Positions 5,390 to 6,067 of a DNA stretch of 6,067 nt are shown piece by piece. Positions within the stretch are counted from its first letter, which is position 1. The number at the start of each line of letters is the position of its first letter. Origin of the DNA: Nitrospirae bacterium GWC2_57_9 (GTDB lineage Bacteria > Nitrospirota > UBA9217); assembly GCA_001805085.1 (NCBI GenBank), contig MHEA01000213.1, positions 5,095 to 11,161 on the forward strand. The letters are read 5' to 3'. The translations under genes were made by a program, and so were the position numbers. Below the pieces are notes generated by a model. It worked only from the letters and a program-made list of their open reading frames with translations, had not been told where the DNA came from and ran no database searches.

Positions 5390-5420
5390 ATTAAATGACC
5401 ATTGGTCATTTGAATGGCAA
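5390..5420 (-). promoter_or_regulatory. Possible promoter of the SDR gene overlapping the operator
   Basis: On the - strand TTGCCA (complement of 5415-5420) resembles a -35 and TTTAAT (complement of 5390-5395) a -10; each is one base off consensus. The spacer is 19 bases, slightly long, and is almost filled by the palindrome. The implied start (about 5383) leaves a very short leader, so the exact element is uncertain. Confidence 0.35.
5393..5411. promoter_or_regulatory. 19-bp perfect palindrome, likely TetR-family operator
   Basis: AAATGACCA-T-TGGTCATTT: two perfect 9-base half-sites around a single central base, the form and size typical of operators bound by TetR dimers. It lies between the TetR gene stop (5435) and the SDR start (5370), only 23 bases before the SDR ATG and over the candidate promoter. 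Repression of the SDR gene by the neighbouring TetR protein, relieved by an unknown ligand, is the simplest reading. Readthrough from tetR would bypass it only partly. Confidence 0.75.
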
Positions 5421-5434
5421 AAAAAAGAGCTGCC

Positions 5435-6067
5435 TCACTCCTGCAGGGCCTTGCGGCCTGAAAGCAAGGCGAGCAGCATTTCCTTCAGTTTCTTTTCGAA
5501 ATCGATCTTGAAGATATCCATTCTTTCTTTTTCGATCACCTGCTTTACGACGGGAGCCGGACGGGAGAGCTGGATGACGCCGATAAGGAGCACCTGGAGG
5601 TCCAGCAGGAAGACCTGACCTTCGTTCTTTTTCAGAAAGGGCAGGCATTGTTCGATCAAGGCGCCGGTCCTGCGTATCTCATGCAGTAAAAAATACTTAA
5701 ATTCAGATGCGGTCGCGTACTTTATGTTGCGTTCCAGGACCACGTGAAGAATAGGGGCCATATGGGCCATCATCGGATGCTTCTGCAAAGAAGATACTGT
5801 CTGTTCGACAAATACGTTAATGCCGGCCGCTTGCTTTTTTTCCGACAATGCGCTCAGCCGCCGGTTGATCTCGTCGAACCAGGGCCGGTACTCCCGCATC
5901 TGGAGCTGCAGGAAAAGATCTTCTTTCGTTTGGAAGTAGAGGAAGATAGTGCCTTTCGCCAGTCCGGCTTTCTTCGCGATCTGCGCAATGCTGATATCGT
6001 GATAGTCGGCCCCAGCCAGGAGGTCGAGTGCCGCGTTCAGGATGACGTCGCGTCTCTCCAGCTTATC
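5435..6067 (-). CDS. TetR/AcrR-family transcriptional regulator, lacking its first codons
   Basis: The frame runs open off the right edge of the window; 210 residues are visible and only a few N-terminal ones should be missing. The N-terminal DNA-binding domain reads ERRDVILNAALDLLAG then ISIAQIAKKAGLAKGTIFLYF (visible residues 25-45) and QTKEDLF, the standard TetR helix-turn-helix with its KGTxxxYFxxKEDL signature. The ATG at 5899 is internal and would delete this domain. The C-terminal part is all-helical and less conserved (LLHEIRRTGALIEQCLPFL, then LLIGVIQLSRPAPVVKQV), forming the dimer and ligand pocket; the inducer cannot be read from sequence. Its gene is followed 64 bases later by the SDR gene on the same strand, with a perfect palindrome between, so it probably represses that gene. 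Whether it also controls itself depends on sequence beyond the window. Confidence 0.9.
   Translation of the reverse strand, partial: DKLERRDVILNAALDLLAGADYHDISIAQIAKKAGLAKGTIFLYFQTKEDLFLQLQMREYRPWFDEINRRLSALSEKKQAAGINVFVEQTVSSLQKHPMMAHMAPILHVVLERNIKYATASEFKYFLLHEIRRTGALIEQCLPFLKKNEGQVFLLDLQVLLIGVIQLSRPAPVVKQVIEKERMDIFKIDFEKKLKEMLLALLSGRKALQE

Noticed and set aside
5371..5409. Upstream ATG at 5409 as the SDR start
   Set aside because: It sits inside the operator palindrome and candidate promoter, lacks a ribosome binding site, and adds 13 residues before the usual SDR N-terminus.
5419..5437. Run of eight T after the TetR stop (reverse strand) as an intrinsic terminator
   Set aside because: The only stems before it are three to four pairs; too weak to call, although some termination cannot be excluded.

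Overview
The window is GC-rich bacterial DNA. It most resembles a Geobacter-like iron- or metal-respiring member of the Desulfuromonadia (former Deltaproteobacteria). Three things point there: a GEMM-Ib (3',3'-cGAMP type) riboswitch very similar to those known from Geobacter, a lipoprotein with five c-type haem domains joined by Pro-Thr linkers in the style of Geobacter PgcA, and an NtrB/NtrC pair. This assignment is inference; no rRNA or marker gene is present.

Layout. Positions 1-2303 (+ strand) hold the 3' part of ntrB (sensor kinase) and a complete ntrC (sigma-54 activator). They are separated by 132 bases that carry a large imperfect inverted repeat of a dispersed intergenic type. A strong hairpin at 2361-2388, usable in both directions, ends this unit and also the convergent gene from the right. 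Positions 2418-4262 (- strand) encode a 614-residue pentahaem c-type cytochrome lipoprotein. Its leader (about 4263-4500) holds a cyclic-dinucleotide riboswitch aptamer (4410-4495) and an intrinsic terminator (4374-4430) that shares 14 nt with the aptamer, with a possible CRP-type site upstream. Positions 4564-5370 (- strand) encode a short-chain dehydrogenase/reductase. Positions 5435-6067 (- strand) encode a TetR-family regulator cut by the window edge. A perfect 19-bp palindrome lies between these last two genes and is the likely TetR operator.

How the parts work together. NtrB/NtrC would form a phosphorelay for nitrogen-responsive sigma-54 transcription. The cytochrome is probably an exported electron carrier for reduction of extracellular acceptors. 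Its mRNA leader would let RNA polymerase through only when a cyclic dinucleotide (probably cGAMP) is bound, linking surface sensing or lifestyle signalling to extracellular electron transfer. The TetR-SDR pair looks like a small self-contained module in which the regulator controls the oxidoreductase through the palindrome. The most notable part is the riboswitch-terminator-pentahaem cytochrome unit.
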